Part shown: positions 34,089-43,754 of the stretch, one piece after another | Layout of the letters: the number at the start of each line of letters is the position of its first letter | Numbering within the stretch: position 1 is the first letter of the stretch | From: Desulfobacteraceae bacterium | GTDB lineage: Bacteria > Desulfobacterota > Desulfobacteria > Desulfobacterales > SKZT01 | DNA length: 54,791 nucleotides | Direction: 5' to 3' | Assembly: GCA_011389745.1 (NCBI GenBank) | Contig: JAABTQ010000020.1 | Span: forward strand, 1 to 54,791 | Notes under the pieces: model-generated | Seen by the model: the letters and a program-made list of their open reading frames with translations, nothing else | Databases searched by the model: none | Told to the model about the DNA's origin: nothing | Position numbers and translations under genes: made by a program

Positions 34089-35477
34089 ATGTCCCCTTTG
34101 ATGTTGCTCATTATACTGCTTGGCTTGTCCACGCTTGCTTATCAGATCGGTAAAAAGAAAGCCTTTGCCGTGGGAAAACAGGCAGGTGGTACCCGGCAAC
34201 TTCACTCTCGCCCGACTTATTACGGAGCGCTTACAGCTCTCTGGGCCGGAATTCCCGCCCTGCTGATTTATGGTTTCTGGATTGCCTTTGAACCCAGCGT
34301 GATCACCAAAATAGTTATTTCAGGGCTTCCTGATGAAATCAGAAATATTCCGGCGGACAGGCTCAACCTGGTTGTAAATGATATTAAAAACCTTGTCACT
34401 GGTAATATTTTGTCTGGACAAGTAAGTCCAGCCATACAAGCAGCTGCTGATCATTATCGGAGTCTGAAATTTATCAGCAGCGCTGCCCTCGCGGTGGTCT
34501 CCCTTTCCCTGGCAATCCTGGGAATTATCATTGTCCTAAAACTGATTAAACCGACTCTCAGGGCAAGAAATCAGGTTGAACGGGTTTTGAGGATCATGAT
34601 CATCACCTGCTCATGTATTGCAATTCTGACCACGATCGGTATTGTTTTTTCAGTTCTTTACGAAGCGATTCGATTTTTTAAGGTCATACCGGTTTCGGAA
34701 TTTCTGTTTGGTCTCAAATGGAGTCCTCAGATGGCGATCCGGGCAGAACAGGTCGGATCTTCAGGTGCTTTTGGAGCAGTCCCGGTTTTTTTGGGCACTA
34801 TGCTGATATCGGCCATTGCAATGATGGTGGCTGTTCCTATCGGACTTATGTCTGCTATCTACCTTTCCGAATATGCCAATAAACGATTTAGGGATATTGC
34901 AAAACCTTTAATGGAAATTCTGGCGGGAATTCCGACGGTCGTTTACGGTTTTTTCGCAGCCCTTACCGTTGCCCCGCTTATAAGAAATTCGGGTTCCCTT
35001 ATTGGCCTGGATGTATCCTCGGAAAGCGCTTTGGCTGCAGGTCTGGTCATGGGGATAATGATTATCCCTTTTGTGTCTTCCCTGTCTGACGATGTCATTA
35101 ATGCGGTGCCTCAATCTTTAAGAGATGGCGCATATGGTTTGGGCGCTACCAAATCGGAAACCATCAGACAGGTGGTCATACCTGCGGCACTTCCTGGTAT
35201 TGTCGGCAGTATTCTGTTGGCGGTATCCAGGGCTATCGGTGAAACCATGATCGTTGTCATGGCGGCAGGACTTGCAGCCAATTTAACATTAAACCCGTTA
35301 AAAACGGTCACAACGGTTACGGTTCAGATTGTAACTCTTCTGGTAGGAGATCAGGAGTTCGACAGCCCCAAAACCATGGCGGCATTTGCTTTGGGACTTG
35401 TACTTTTTCTGGTGACATTGTGTTTAAATGTCATAGCCCTGCATGTCGTGCGTAAATACAGAGAGCAATATGAATAG
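34089..35477 (+). CDS. pstC: Phosphate ABC transporter permease PstC (long form)
   Basis: 462 residues, some 150 longer than the E. coli protein. An N-terminal domain (residues 1-170) with an extra helix (LLIILLGLSTLAY), a second helix (ALWAGIPALLIYGFWIA) and a periplasmic stretch precedes the core permease. Core signatures are FLFGLKWSPQ, GAFGAVPVFLGTMLISAIAMM, AIYLSEYANKRFRD, EILAGIPTVVYGFFAA and the EAA loop (GAYGLGATKSETIRQVVIPA). This long architecture is known from alphaproteobacterial-type Pst systems. It heads pstC-A-S-B-phoU and overlaps pstA by 8 bp. Confidence 0.95.
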   Translation: MSPLMLLIILLGLSTLAYQIGKKKAFAVGKQAGGTRQLHSRPTYYGALTALWAGIPALLIYGFWIAFEPSVITKIVISGLPDEIRNIPADRLNLVVNDIKNLVTGNILSGQVSPAIQAAADHYRSLKFISSAALAVVSLSLAILGIIIVLKLIKPTLRARNQVERVLRIMIITCSCIAILTTIGIVFSVLYEAIRFFKVIPVSEFLFGLKWSPQMAIRAEQVGSSGAFGAVPVFLGTMLISAIAMMVAVPIGLMSAIYLSEYANKRFRDIAKPLMEILAGIPTVVYGFFAALTVAPLIRNSGSLIGLDVSSESALAAGLVMGIMIIPFVSSLSDDVINAVPQSLRDGAYGLGATKSETIRQVVIPAALPGIVGSILLAVSRAIGETMIVVMAAGLAANLTLNPLKTVTTVTVQIVTLLVGDQEFDSPKTMAAFALGLVLFLVTLCLNVIALHVVRKYREQYE

Positions 35478-36771
35478 AAAAATTGAAACAGAATCCGATG
35501 TTGTGATTTATCCGAAAAAAACAATGGATATTGTCAAACGTGGGCTTGCCCGACGGTACAGGTCGGAACGTCGTTTTAAGTTTTTGGGGCTTTCGGCAAT
35601 TGTAGCAAGCCTTGTGTTCTTGACACTTCTTTTTGCCAGCATCATAGGAAACGGTTATACCGCTTTTTGGCAAACTTTTATCAGGTTAGACATTTATTTT
35701 GATCCTCATATTCTTACCAAGGACAATCTCTCAAGGGCCAATTACCCCGGACTTGTTAAAAGCTCTTTGCACAGTTTGTTTCCCGATGTCAGCGGTCGCC
35801 GAAACCTAAGGGCGTTGGATGGGTTGGTCAGCAAAGGCGCTGCATTTGAATTGCGCAAAATGGTATTAAATGATCCGGAATTGATCGGAACAACCCAATC
35901 CATATGGGTCACCGCTGATGATGATCTGGATATGCTGGTCAAAGGTCATATCGATCGGAGTGTACCCGAAATAGCCCGTCGTATAAGTAATTTGCAGCTT
36001 TCATGGATCGATACGTTATCTGACCAGGGAAGAATCAGAAAGCAATTTAACACCGCCTTTTTCACTAATGGTGATTCTCGTGAACCGGAACTGGCAGGTA
36101 TCCGGGGCGCAGCGGTGGGATCATTTTATACCCTTATTGTGACCCTGCTGCTTTCATTTCCTATTGGCGTGGCATCGGCGGTGTATCTGGAGGAATTTGC
36201 ACCGAAAAATCGACTGACGGATATAATTGAGGTAAACATCAACAATTTGGCCGCAGTACCATCTATTGTATTTGGACTGCTTGGACTTGCGGTGTTTCTC
36301 AATTTTGCCGGATTGCCTCGCTCGGCACCTCTCGTAGGCGGTTTAGTGCTCACCCTGATGACTCTTCCTACAATCATTATTTCGGGACGTGCAGCACTGA
36401 AATCAGTACCGCCGTCCATTCGTGAGGGAGCATTGGGAATCGGTGCATCAAAAACCCAGATGGTCATGCACCATGTTCTTCCCCTGGCGCTTCCGGGAAT
36501 GCTTACCGGTACAATTATCGGAATGGCTCAAGCGCTGGGAGAAACCGCTCCATTGCTTATGATAGGCATGGTAGCTTTTATTGTAGACGTGCCCGGGGGC
36601 TTTACCGACCCGTCCACGGTTTTACCTGTTCAGATCTTTCTTTGGGCGGACAGCCCGGAAAGAGCCTTTGTGGAAAGGACCTCAGCAGCAATTATTGTAT
36701 TGCTGGGGTTTTTAATCGTCATGAATGCAACGGCAGTTTTTCTGCGGAAGCGTTTTGAAAGACGATGGTAA
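35470..36771 (+). CDS. pstA: Phosphate ABC transporter permease PstA (long form with periplasmic insertion)
   Basis: 433 residues from ATG 35470 (overlapping the pstC stop); the alternative start at 35443 is inside pstC. One N-terminal helix is followed by about 170 soluble residues, then the permease core: GAAVGSFYTLIVTLLLSFPIG, YLEEFAPKNRLTDIIEVNI, LAAVPSIVFGLLGLAVF, EAA loop GALGIGASKTQMVMHHVLPL and ALGETAPLLMIGM. The large first loop resembles the DUF3333 domain of alphaproteobacterial PstA. It works with PstC as the phosphate channel. Confidence 0.95.
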   Translation: MNRKIETESDVVIYPKKTMDIVKRGLARRYRSERRFKFLGLSAIVASLVFLTLLFASIIGNGYTAFWQTFIRLDIYFDPHILTKDNLSRANYPGLVKSSLHSLFPDVSGRRNLRALDGLVSKGAAFELRKMVLNDPELIGTTQSIWVTADDDLDMLVKGHIDRSVPEIARRISNLQLSWIDTLSDQGRIRKQFNTAFFTNGDSREPELAGIRGAAVGSFYTLIVTLLLSFPIGVASAVYLEEFAPKNRLTDIIEVNINNLAAVPSIVFGLLGLAVFLNFAGLPRSAPLVGGLVLTLMTLPTIIISGRAALKSVPPSIREGALGIGASKTQMVMHHVLPLALPGMLTGTIIGMAQALGETAPLLMIGMVAFIVDVPGGFTDPSTVLPVQIFLWADSPERAFVERTSAAIIVLLGFLIVMNATAVFLRKRFERRW

Positions 36772-36807
36772 TATTAAATTAGGGAACTTAAATCAAAAGG
36801 AGGAAAA

Positions 36808-37863
36808 ATGTTCAAAAAAGTAGCAATTGTTGCCGCTGGTGTGTTTTTACTTACATCAGCCCAGATGACTTCGGCTCAAAGTGCAAGGGATTATATCAGC
36901 ATCGTGGGGTCATCCACGGTTTATCCTTTTGCGACAGTGGTTGCCGAGCAGTTCGGTAAAACAACAGATTATAAAACACCCAAAATCGAATCAACAGGTT
37001 CAGGTGGCGGGTATAAGCTTTTTTGTGCCGGTGTGGGCGTTGAACATCCCGACATCACCAACGCTTCCAGACGCATCAAGAGCACGGAACTTGAACAGTG
37101 TCAGGCAAATGGAGTCCAGGATGTGGTGGAAGTAAAAATCGGCTATGACGGAATTGTGTTTGCCAACAGCACAAAGGCTGACTCGATGAATATTTCCCGG
37201 AAGGATATATTCCTGGCTTTGGCTAAGGAAGTTCCCGATCCCAATGGCGGGGAGAACACCGTTCCAAATCCTTACAAGACCTGGAAAGATGTTAATGAAT
37301 CTCTTCCGGACAAAAAGATCGAGGTTTTAGGACCTCCTCCCACTTCTGGAACGCGGGATGCTTTCGTTGAGATGGTTATGGAAGAAGGTGGCAACAGTTT
37401 TGACTGGATTAAAGCCCTCAGTAAGAGTGACAGCTCCAAATACAAAGCCATTGCTCATACAGTCCGTGAAGATGGCGCATATATTGAAGCCGGTGAAAAC
37501 GACAATCTGATCGTACAAAAACTGGATTCCAACCCGGATGCTTTCGGGATTTTCGGTTTCAGTTTCCTGGATCAGAATACGGATAAAATTCAGGGTGCAC
37601 CCATTGATGGCGTGGAACCGACTTTTGACGCCATTGCCGATGGTTCATATCCTGTATCCCGGCCGCTTTACTTTTATGTTAAAAAAGCCCATGTCGATGT
37701 TATACCCGGTATGAAGGAGTATTTAAATGAATTCACCAGCGAAATGGCCTGGGGTCCGGATGGCTACCTTGTGGATAAAGGAATGATTCCCATGCCTGAC
37801 GCTGAGAGGAATCAGTTTGGCGCGGATGTAAAAGACCTAAAAACCCTTGAGTCCGTGGATTAG
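36808..37863 (+). CDS. pstS: Periplasmic phosphate-binding protein PstS
   Basis: 351 residues. A Sec signal peptide (MFKKVAIVAAGVFLLTSA, cleavage near AQS-A) is followed by the phosphate-binding signature: SIVGSSTVYPFA, ESTGSGGGYKLFCAG and PPTSGTRDAFVEMV. A very strong AAGGAGG site precedes ATG 36808. It lies third in the operon, after the two permeases, instead of first as in E. coli. A 14-bp hairpin follows, before pstB. Confidence 0.96.
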   Translation: MFKKVAIVAAGVFLLTSAQMTSAQSARDYISIVGSSTVYPFATVVAEQFGKTTDYKTPKIESTGSGGGYKLFCAGVGVEHPDITNASRRIKSTELEQCQANGVQDVVEVKIGYDGIVFANSTKADSMNISRKDIFLALAKEVPDPNGGENTVPNPYKTWKDVNESLPDKKIEVLGPPPTSGTRDAFVEMVMEEGGNSFDWIKALSKSDSSKYKAIAHTVREDGAYIEAGENDNLIVQKLDSNPDAFGIFGFSFLDQNTDKIQGAPIDGVEPTFDAIADGSYPVSRPLYFYVKKAHVDVIPGMKEYLNEFTSEMAWGPDGYLVDKGMIPMPDAERNQFGADVKDLKTLESVD

Positions 37864-37871
37864 GTTTAATG

Positions 37872-37912
37872 TAAGTCCCACTTTGAAAATGGGGGATTTA
37901 GAGGAATTTTAA
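37872..37912. repeat. Degenerate fragment of the ~150-bp repeat family
   Basis: GTAAGTCCCACTTTGAAAAT, GGGGGATTTAGAGGAATTTTA matches one arm of copies A-C with several substitutions that break the G/C runs. It begins 9 bp after the pstS stop. Confidence 0.6.
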
Positions 37913-37960
37913 GACAACCTTGGACTCTTCAACTTTTATAAAAAACAGTTGAAACGATAA

Positions 37961-37996
37961 AAACAAGCAGGTCGATGGTTAGCGACCTGCTTGTTT
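37961..37996 (+). terminator. Strong hairpin between pstS and pstB
   Basis: AAACAAGCAGGTCG pairs perfectly with CGACCTGCTTGTTT: a 14-bp stem with an 8-base loop (37975-37982) and a T-rich end. It is 98 bp after pstS. It may be a partial terminator that makes pstS more abundant than pstB-phoU, or an mRNA-stabilising end. Confidence 0.75.
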
Positions 37997-38031
37997 GTCT
38001 GAGTCAATATTAGGATTGTAAGCGTGAAAAG

Positions 38032-38886
38032 ATGACTGAACCACAAAGTCTGAAACCAAAGTTAAAACCTACGGCAGATGGCCGTGTCAGCCGGGATAAT
38101 CGGCAAACCGTTGGGGATCAATTTATTGATAATCCCCGGATGACATGCCGGGATGTCAATGTTTACTACGCAGACAAACAAGCTATCAACAACGTTTCTC
38201 TGGATATCGGAAGCAATGAGGTCATTTCCATGATCGGTCCGTCAGGATGCGGCAAATCTACATTTTTGAGATGTCTAAACCGTATGAACGATACCATCGA
38301 TACTTGCCGGGTAACCGGAGAAATTAAGATGGACGGTCACAATATTTATTCAAATGAAATCGATGTAGTCGCACTCCGGGCTCAGGTGGGAATTGTTTTT
38401 CAAAAACCGAATCCGTTTCCAAAGTCGATATATGAAAACATTGCTTATGGCCCCAGAATTCATGGGCTGGTGGAAAACAAAACCGAAATGGATGAGATTG
38501 TTGAAACATCTATTAAAAGGGCGGGACTCTGGGAAGAGGTTAAAGATCGGCTTGATCAGCCGGGCACCGGGCTTTCAGGAGGGCAGCAGCAACGCCTTTG
38601 TATTGCCAGAACCATTGCGGTCGGCCCTGAGGTCATTCTAATGGATGAGCCCTGTTCCGCCTTGGATCCCATTGCCACAGCTATCATAGAGGATCTGATC
38701 GATGAATTGCGTCAACATTTTTCTATTGCCATTGTTACCCATTCCATGCAGCAGGCTTCGAGAGTTTCACAACGCACTGCATATTTTCATTTGGGTGATC
38801 TTATTGAGGTTGGGCCGACCTCCCGGATTTTTACCAGTCCACGACATGAGTTAACAGAGGATTATATTACGGGACGATTTGGTTAA
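38032..38886 (+). CDS. pstB: Phosphate ABC transporter ATP-binding protein PstB
   Basis: 284 residues. After an N-terminal extension of about 35 polar residues come Walker [21 protein letters not shown]-loop [19 protein letters not shown], signature [16 protein letters not shown], Walker [17 protein letters not shown] and [12 protein letters not shown], all diagnostic of PstB. It energises PstC/PstA. The next gene is phoU, as usual. Confidence 0.97.
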   Translation: MTEPQSLKPKLKPTADGRVSRDNRQTVGDQFIDNPRMTCRDVNVYYADKQAINNVSLDIGSNEVISMIGPSGCGKSTFLRCLNRMNDTIDTCRVTGEIKMDGHNIYSNEIDVVALRAQVGIVFQKPNPFPKSIYENIAYGPRIHGLVENKTEMDEIVETSIKRAGLWEEVKDRLDQPGTGLSGGQQQRLCIARTIAVGPEVILMDEPCSALDPIATAIIEDLIDELRQHFSIAIVTHSMQQASRVSQRTAYFHLGDLIEVGPTSRIFTSPRHELTEDYITGRFG

Positions 38887-38997
38887 GTCAGGATTAAGGT
38901 CGAACTAAATTTATAAAACCTGTAAAAGTTTATTTGGCCAAAGGGAAATGTTAACCTTCAACTTAAAACTTAAAACCATATTACTTGTAAGGGCATT

Positions 38998-39669
38998 ATG
39001 GCAAAAAATCATATTGTTAAATCATATGACCATGAATTAAAAAACCTCAAGCTTAAAATTCTTGAAATGGGAACAGCTTGTGGTCATCAGCTTTCTGAAG
39101 CGGTAAAGTCCTTAAAAAACCGGGACCAGGAGCTTACGGAAAAAATCATTGCCGAAGACGCAAAAGTAAACGCGCTTCAACATGAAGTGGAACAAATGAC
39201 GATCAATTTATTGGCCATGCGTCAGCCCCTGGCCATTGATCTCAGAAATGTTGTTGCAAACCTTAAAATAGCATCCGACCTGGAACGTATTGCAGACTAT
39301 GCCGCTAATATGGCCAGGCATGTAAATGAGCTAAACAGTATGCCACTTAGTGATTCCATTAATATCATTTTTGATATGGCGGACCAAGCTTTAGGAATGT
39401 TAAATGATGTATTGGGAGCCTATCAGGAACTAAATATCGAACAAGCCGCTCATGTATGGAGGCTTGACAGTGAAATCAACCGTGGATATGAAGAGCTGAT
39501 CGAATCTTTGAGAACTATGATGACTGAGCAAACCGGCAAAATCCGTGGGGCTACTGCATTGCTTTTTATTGGAAGATCCTGTGAGCGAATCGGTGATCAT
39601 ATCAAAAATATCGCGGAGCATATTCACTACATCGTTACCGGCAACTCTGATATCAGGAAAAGTATCTAA
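38998..39669 (+). CDS. phoU: Phosphate signalling protein PhoU
   Basis: 223 residues, all-helical, with two PhoU repeats; the metal-binding ends are seen as LKIASDLERIADYAANMARH and LLFIGRSCERIGDHIKNIAEH. PhoU links Pst transporter activity to the PhoR-PhoB two-component system, which is not in this window. It closes the pst operon. Confidence 0.96.
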   Translation: MAKNHIVKSYDHELKNLKLKILEMGTACGHQLSEAVKSLKNRDQELTEKIIAEDAKVNALQHEVEQMTINLLAMRQPLAIDLRNVVANLKIASDLERIADYAANMARHVNELNSMPLSDSINIIFDMADQALGMLNDVLGAYQELNIEQAAHVWRLDSEINRGYEELIESLRTMMTEQTGKIRGATALLFIGRSCERIGDHIKNIAEHIHYIVTGNSDIRKSI

Positions 39670-39833
39670 CCTGATGCAATAAATTTGTTAATTCTTTTTC
39701 GAATTTAAGTTTTTAAAATCATATCTTTACCTGCTTTTATTTTCCCCTCCTGCCTGCAATTTTTTTGACAAAATATCAAAAAAGGTATACCAAGATTTAA
39801 TATCATTAAATCAAATTACCTTTAGGAAAAAAA

Positions 39834-40445
39834 ATGGATACACCTAAAATACTCGAATTGTTTTGCGATATTTGCACAAAAAAACGAGGGATTAACTTAT
39901 TTACTCTTGAGTCAGTGATTTTGCTTGCCGTGGAAATTGCACGTGAGGGTCGGGAAGGCCGAAAAATCGGCACAATGTTTGTGGTAGCTGACCATGAAAA
40001 TGTCTTAAACCTTTCTCGAAATATGATTCTTGACCCGCTTTTAGGACATTCACCGGAAAAGAAACACATTGATGATCCCAATGTGCGGGAAACGTTAAAA
40101 GAACTGGCGCAACTGGATGGTGCTTTTATCGTTTCAGACCATGGTGTTGTTGTTTCAGCATGTCGATATATATTCGCGGTTTCCGAGGGAATAGATTTGC
40201 CCCTGGGGTTGGGAAGCCGGCATATAGCTGGTGCATCCATAAGCAGAGCAACAAAAGCTATCGCGGTTGTCGTTTCCGAAAGTTCAGTGGTTCGCATATT
40301 TGATAATGGTGAAATGATCGGAGAAATACTCCCCGAGCTTTGGCTTCTGAAACGATATGGATTACATTTGGGTGAACCCTATTTGTTAAGAAAAAAAGGT
40401 GATATAGCAGTGGTGACAAAGGATGACAAGCTATCGGATTGTTAG
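39834..40445 (+). CDS. Stand-alone diadenylate cyclase (DisA_N/DAC domain)
   Basis: 203 residues containing one DAC domain, predicted to join two ATP to cyclic di-AMP. The catalytic DGA is at 95-97 (LDGAFIVSDHGVVV) and the nucleotide-binding RH motif at 129-130 (GLGSRHIAGASISRATKAIAVVVSE). The usual RHRAA is here RHIAGA, a change at the third residue. It has no DNA-binding DisA C-terminus and no CdaA-type membrane helices. No neighbouring c-di-AMP phosphodiesterase is seen. It is separated from phoU by 164 bp with a TTGACA near 39765, so it is probably its own unit. Confidence 0.88.
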   Translation: MDTPKILELFCDICTKKRGINLFTLESVILLAVEIAREGREGRKIGTMFVVADHENVLNLSRNMILDPLLGHSPEKKHIDDPNVRETLKELAQLDGAFIVSDHGVVVSACRYIFAVSEGIDLPLGLGSRHIAGASISRATKAIAVVVSESSVVRIFDNGEMIGEILPELWLLKRYGLHLGEPYLLRKKGDIAVVTKDDKLSDC

Positions 40446-40500
40446 TGTTTGAACGGACACTTTTCTCGCATCCGGGAGGGGTTTGGGGAAGAAAAATTAT

Positions 40501-40546
40501 GGTATTGCATGATAATACCCGATAATGTTAACCTGAAAATATTAAC
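40501..40546. promoter_or_regulatory. Two adjacent dyads upstream of the type II secretion operon
   Basis: GGTATT-(7)-AATACC at 40501-40519 and GTTAA-(10)-TTAAC at 40527-40546, 27 to 72 bp ahead of gspE. These could be operators for the gsp genes. Symmetry is seen; function is inference. Confidence 0.3.
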
Positions 40547-40572
40547 ACCTTTGGTTAAAATTAGGATTTCAA

Positions 40573-42099
40573 ATGAATAATATGGGAAAATTAACATATC
40601 ATGAATATCCAAAAGAGCCGATAGTGATCGATAATTTGAGTATAAAATTCATGAAACAATCGCGGTTCGTGCCGCTGGAAATTGTGGATAATACCTTAAA
40701 GATCGCCATGGCCGAACCTGATGATTTTAATACCGTCGATGCATTGAAGCTGGCTTATGGCATGGATATCGAAGTTTACGAAGGTTCCGGTGAGGATATC
40801 TTTGAAACCATTGAACGGCTTTACGGGGCTGGAAGCCAGTCTCTGGAAACCATTATTGAAGAGGCCGGGAAGGATATTTATGAAATCGACATGACAGGTA
40901 GTGACGATGTCGATCATTTAAGAGATCTTGCCTCTGAGGCCCCCATTATTCGCCTTGTCAATCGTTTAATCTTAAATGCTGTCGAGATTCGCGCCAGTGA
41001 TATCCATTTTGAGCCCTTTGAGCATGAATTTGTTGTCAGGTACCGCATTGACGGAATTTTGCACGAAGTGGACTCACCCCCCCATCGGCTTCATGCCGCC
41101 ATTATATCGAGGGTCAAAATCATGGCCAAGCTCGATATTGCTGAAAGGCGACTTCCGCAAGATGGAAGAATCAAGCTTAAAATTTCGGATAAGGAAATCG
41201 ATTTCCGGGTATCAACGGTTCCGACGGTCTTTGGTGAAAGCCTTGTCATGAGAATCCTGGACAGGGATACACTGGTTCTTGATCTGGAAAAATTAGGATT
41301 TCCGGAACAAATTCTGAAAAAGTATCATGAGTTAATCTCTCAGCCTTATGGGATGATTCTTGTCACCGGTCCTACGGGAAGCGGCAAAACATCAACCCTT
41401 TATACAACCCTTGCAAAAATCAATTCACCCGAATTTAAAATTATTACGCTGGAAGATCCTGTGGAATATCAGTTAAACGGGATTAATCAAATTCAGGTGA
41501 ACCCTAAGATCGGCTTGAAATTCACCAGCGGGCTTCGTGCAATTGTGCGCCAGGATCCGGACATTATTCTCGTGGGTGAAATTCGTGACAAAGAAACTGC
41601 TGATATCGCTATTCAGTCTGCCCTTACGGGGCATTTGCTTTTCAGTACCCTTCACACGAACGATTCTTGCGGCGCTATCTCACGACTTTTAGATATGGGA
41701 GTCGAAAACTTTCTTTTAAGTTCCACGCTTCTCGGGGTATTGGCTCAGCGCCTGGTTCGGGTCATTTGCCCTTTCTGCAAGGAACAGACTTTACCCGAGG
41801 AACGGCTGATCAAGTCGATGGGTATTGACAAGGACCAAGCAGACCGACTACGTTTTTATCAGGGCAAAGGTTGTGAAGAATGTCGGCATACCGGGTTTAG
41901 AGGCAGGATTGCCATTTTCGAATTTCTACAGATCGATGAAGAAATTCGAAAGGAAATTATCAACCGGTCCAGTACGGAAACCATTAAAAAGACAGCCTTG
42001 AAAAAAGGATTGTTCACGTTAAGACAAGACGGATGGGAAAAAGTTAAGCTGGGTCAGACAACAATATCAGAAGTACTTAGAGTCACACTTGAAGAATAA
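40573..42099 (+). CDS. gspE: Type II secretion ATPase GspE
   Basis: 508 residues; the cytoplasmic hexameric ATPase that drives pseudopilus assembly. N-terminal GspE_N domain (res 1-90), catalytic part with Walker A GPTGSGKTST (266-275), Asp box ITLEDPVEYQL, Walker B DPDIILVGEIRD (327-338) and His box LFSTLHTNDS. A zinc site C398-C401…C433-C436 is typical for GspE. It is first of eleven gsp genes; gspF follows after one base. Confidence 0.97.
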   Translation: MNNMGKLTYHEYPKEPIVIDNLSIKFMKQSRFVPLEIVDNTLKIAMAEPDDFNTVDALKLAYGMDIEVYEGSGEDIFETIERLYGAGSQSLETIIEEAGKDIYEIDMTGSDDVDHLRDLASEAPIIRLVNRLILNAVEIRASDIHFEPFEHEFVVRYRIDGILHEVDSPPHRLHAAIISRVKIMAKLDIAERRLPQDGRIKLKISDKEIDFRVSTVPTVFGESLVMRILDRDTLVLDLEKLGFPEQILKKYHELISQPYGMILVTGPTGSGKTSTLYTTLAKINSPEFKIITLEDPVEYQLNGINQIQVNPKIGLKFTSGLRAIVRQDPDIILVGEIRDKETADIAIQSALTGHLLFSTLHTNDSCGAISRLLDMGVENFLLSSTLLGVLAQRLVRVICPFCKEQTLPEERLIKSMGIDKDQADRLRFYQGKGCEECRHTGFRGRIAIFEFLQIDEEIRKEIINRSSTETIKKTALKKGLFTLRQDGWEKVKLGQTTISEVLRVTLEE

Positions 42100-42100
42100 T

Positions 42101-43330
42101 ATGGCGATTTTTTCATATAAAGCAACCGATTACAACGGCAAAATTGTTAAAGGTTTTCTGGAAGCCACTGATGATAAAGGTGTGGTCGCCAAGCTGGATT
42201 CCATGGGCTATATTCCTATTCGAATCACCCTGGCTGGAAAAGAGAAACACAAATACCAACTGGATGTTTCCGATGTGTTCTCAAATATTTTCAAAAGGGT
42301 CTCAGGCAAGGATGTCATGCTCTTTACACAGGATCTGGCGACTTTATTGGAGGCCGGTCTTCCTGTGGACAAGTCTTTAGCCATTCTGGCCGAAGTCAGC
42401 GAAAAAGATAAATTCAAGCACATCATTAAGGATATTTTGAAAACAGTTCAGGGCGGGAGTTATTTGTCTGATGCCCTGAGCAAATATCCACGAATCTTTT
42501 CTAAATTTTATGTAAACATGGTACGGGCAGGAGAGGCCGGGGGTATTCTTGAACCTGTTCTTGTCCGATTGGGCATGTTTCTGGAGACTTCCCAGGATTT
42601 AAAAGATTATATAATCTCGGCAATGGTTTATCCCATTTTTCTTGTTCTGGTGGGTGGTGTTTCCATTATCATATTATTGACATTTGTCATACCTAAGTTT
42701 TCCCTTATTTTTGCGGATTTAGGCGCTGCCATTCCGTTTTCCACACAGCTTCTTTTGGGACTGAGCAGTTTTATCCGCAGCTACTGGTGGGCCATGGCGA
42801 TGTCGATATTTCTATTATATTATCTTTTTTGGAGGTACAGCCGAACGCCGGAGGGAAAGCTGAATATTGACAAACAAAAAATTCGGCTGCCCATTCTTGG
42901 AAACTTGATAAAAAAAGTTGAAGCCGCTCGGTTTACAAGAACCTTAGGCACCTTGATTCGAAGCGGTGTTCCAATTCTTCAGTCGCTTGCCCTGGTCAAG
43001 GACATTATTGGCAATCGTGTCATAGCCGCTTCAATGGATGATATTCGGGAAAAAGTCCAAAAGGGTGACAGGTTGTCAAAACCTTTGGACAGTAGTGGTT
43101 ATTTTCCTTCTTTGGCTATCCAGATGATTACTGTAGGAGAGGAAACCGGTCGATTGGATGAAATGCTTCTGAAGGTTGCCGAACATTATGAAAAGATTGT
43201 AAGATCATCGGTCAAGCGTTTTATAGGGCTACTGGAACCCGCCATGATTCTGGTTATGGGAATTCTTGTGGGGTTTATTGTCATTTCAATGCTTATGGCC
43301 ATCTTCAGCATCAATGAAATACCTTTTTAG
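42101..43330 (+). CDS. gspF: Type II secretion inner-membrane platform protein GspF
   Basis: 409 residues from ATG 42101 (one base after the gspE stop). It has two T2SSF repeats: LFTQDLATLLEAGLPVDKSLAIL and FTRTLGTLIRSGVPILQSLALV, with three membrane helices. It anchors GspE to the membrane with GspL and GspM. The length is normal. Confidence 0.97.
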   Translation: MAIFSYKATDYNGKIVKGFLEATDDKGVVAKLDSMGYIPIRITLAGKEKHKYQLDVSDVFSNIFKRVSGKDVMLFTQDLATLLEAGLPVDKSLAILAEVSEKDKFKHIIKDILKTVQGGSYLSDALSKYPRIFSKFYVNMVRAGEAGGILEPVLVRLGMFLETSQDLKDYIISAMVYPIFLVLVGGVSIIILLTFVIPKFSLIFADLGAAIPFSTQLLLGLSSFIRSYWWAMAMSIFLLYYLFWRYSRTPEGKLNIDKQKIRLPILGNLIKKVEAARFTRTLGTLIRSGVPILQSLALVKDIIGNRVIAASMDDIREKVQKGDRLSKPLDSSGYFPSLAIQMITVGEETGRLDEMLLKVAEHYEKIVRSSVKRFIGLLEPAMILVMGILVGFIVISMLMAIFSINEIPF

Positions 43331-43343
43331 CAGAGGGAATAAT

Positions 43344-43754
43344 ATGGATAGAAAACAACGGGGGTTTACCCTCATCGAAGTTTTAATTGTCATGGTTATC
43401 CTGGGGCTTTTAGCGGCCCTCGTGGGGCCGCGTATGTTCGGTAAGGTTGGACAATCAAAGCAAAACGCGGCTCAGGCTCAAATTTCGCTGATAGGAACAG
43501 CTTTGGACACTTATCGTCTTGACATAGGCAGATATCCGGCAAGCGATCAGGGACTCGAAGCTCTCAGAGTGCAGCCTCATGATGTGACAAAATGGGATGG
43601 TCCTTATTTGCCCAAAGATGTTCCTTTGGATCCATGGGGAAATCCTTATCAATACAGATCTCCCGGTGAATATGGAGATTATGATCTGTTTTCGCTGGGC
43701 GCTGATGGAGCTTTAGGCGGTGAAAAAGAGGATGCGGATATTGTCAGCTGGTAA
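43344..43754 (+). CDS. gspG: Major pseudopilin GspG
   Basis: 136 residues from ATG 43344. A short leader MDRKQRG is cut before FTLIEVLIVMVILGLLAALV by a prepilin peptidase. The globular part shows the GspG pattern YRLDIGRYPASDQGLEAL, WGNPYQYRSPGEYGDYDLFSLGADG (calcium-binding C-terminus). It forms the shaft of the pseudopilus. AGAGG lies ahead of the ATG. Confidence 0.97.
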   Translation: MDRKQRGFTLIEVLIVMVILGLLAALVGPRMFGKVGQSKQNAAQAQISLIGTALDTYRLDIGRYPASDQGLEALRVQPHDVTKWDGPYLPKDVPLDPWGNPYQYRSPGEYGDYDLFSLGADGALGGEKEDADIVSW

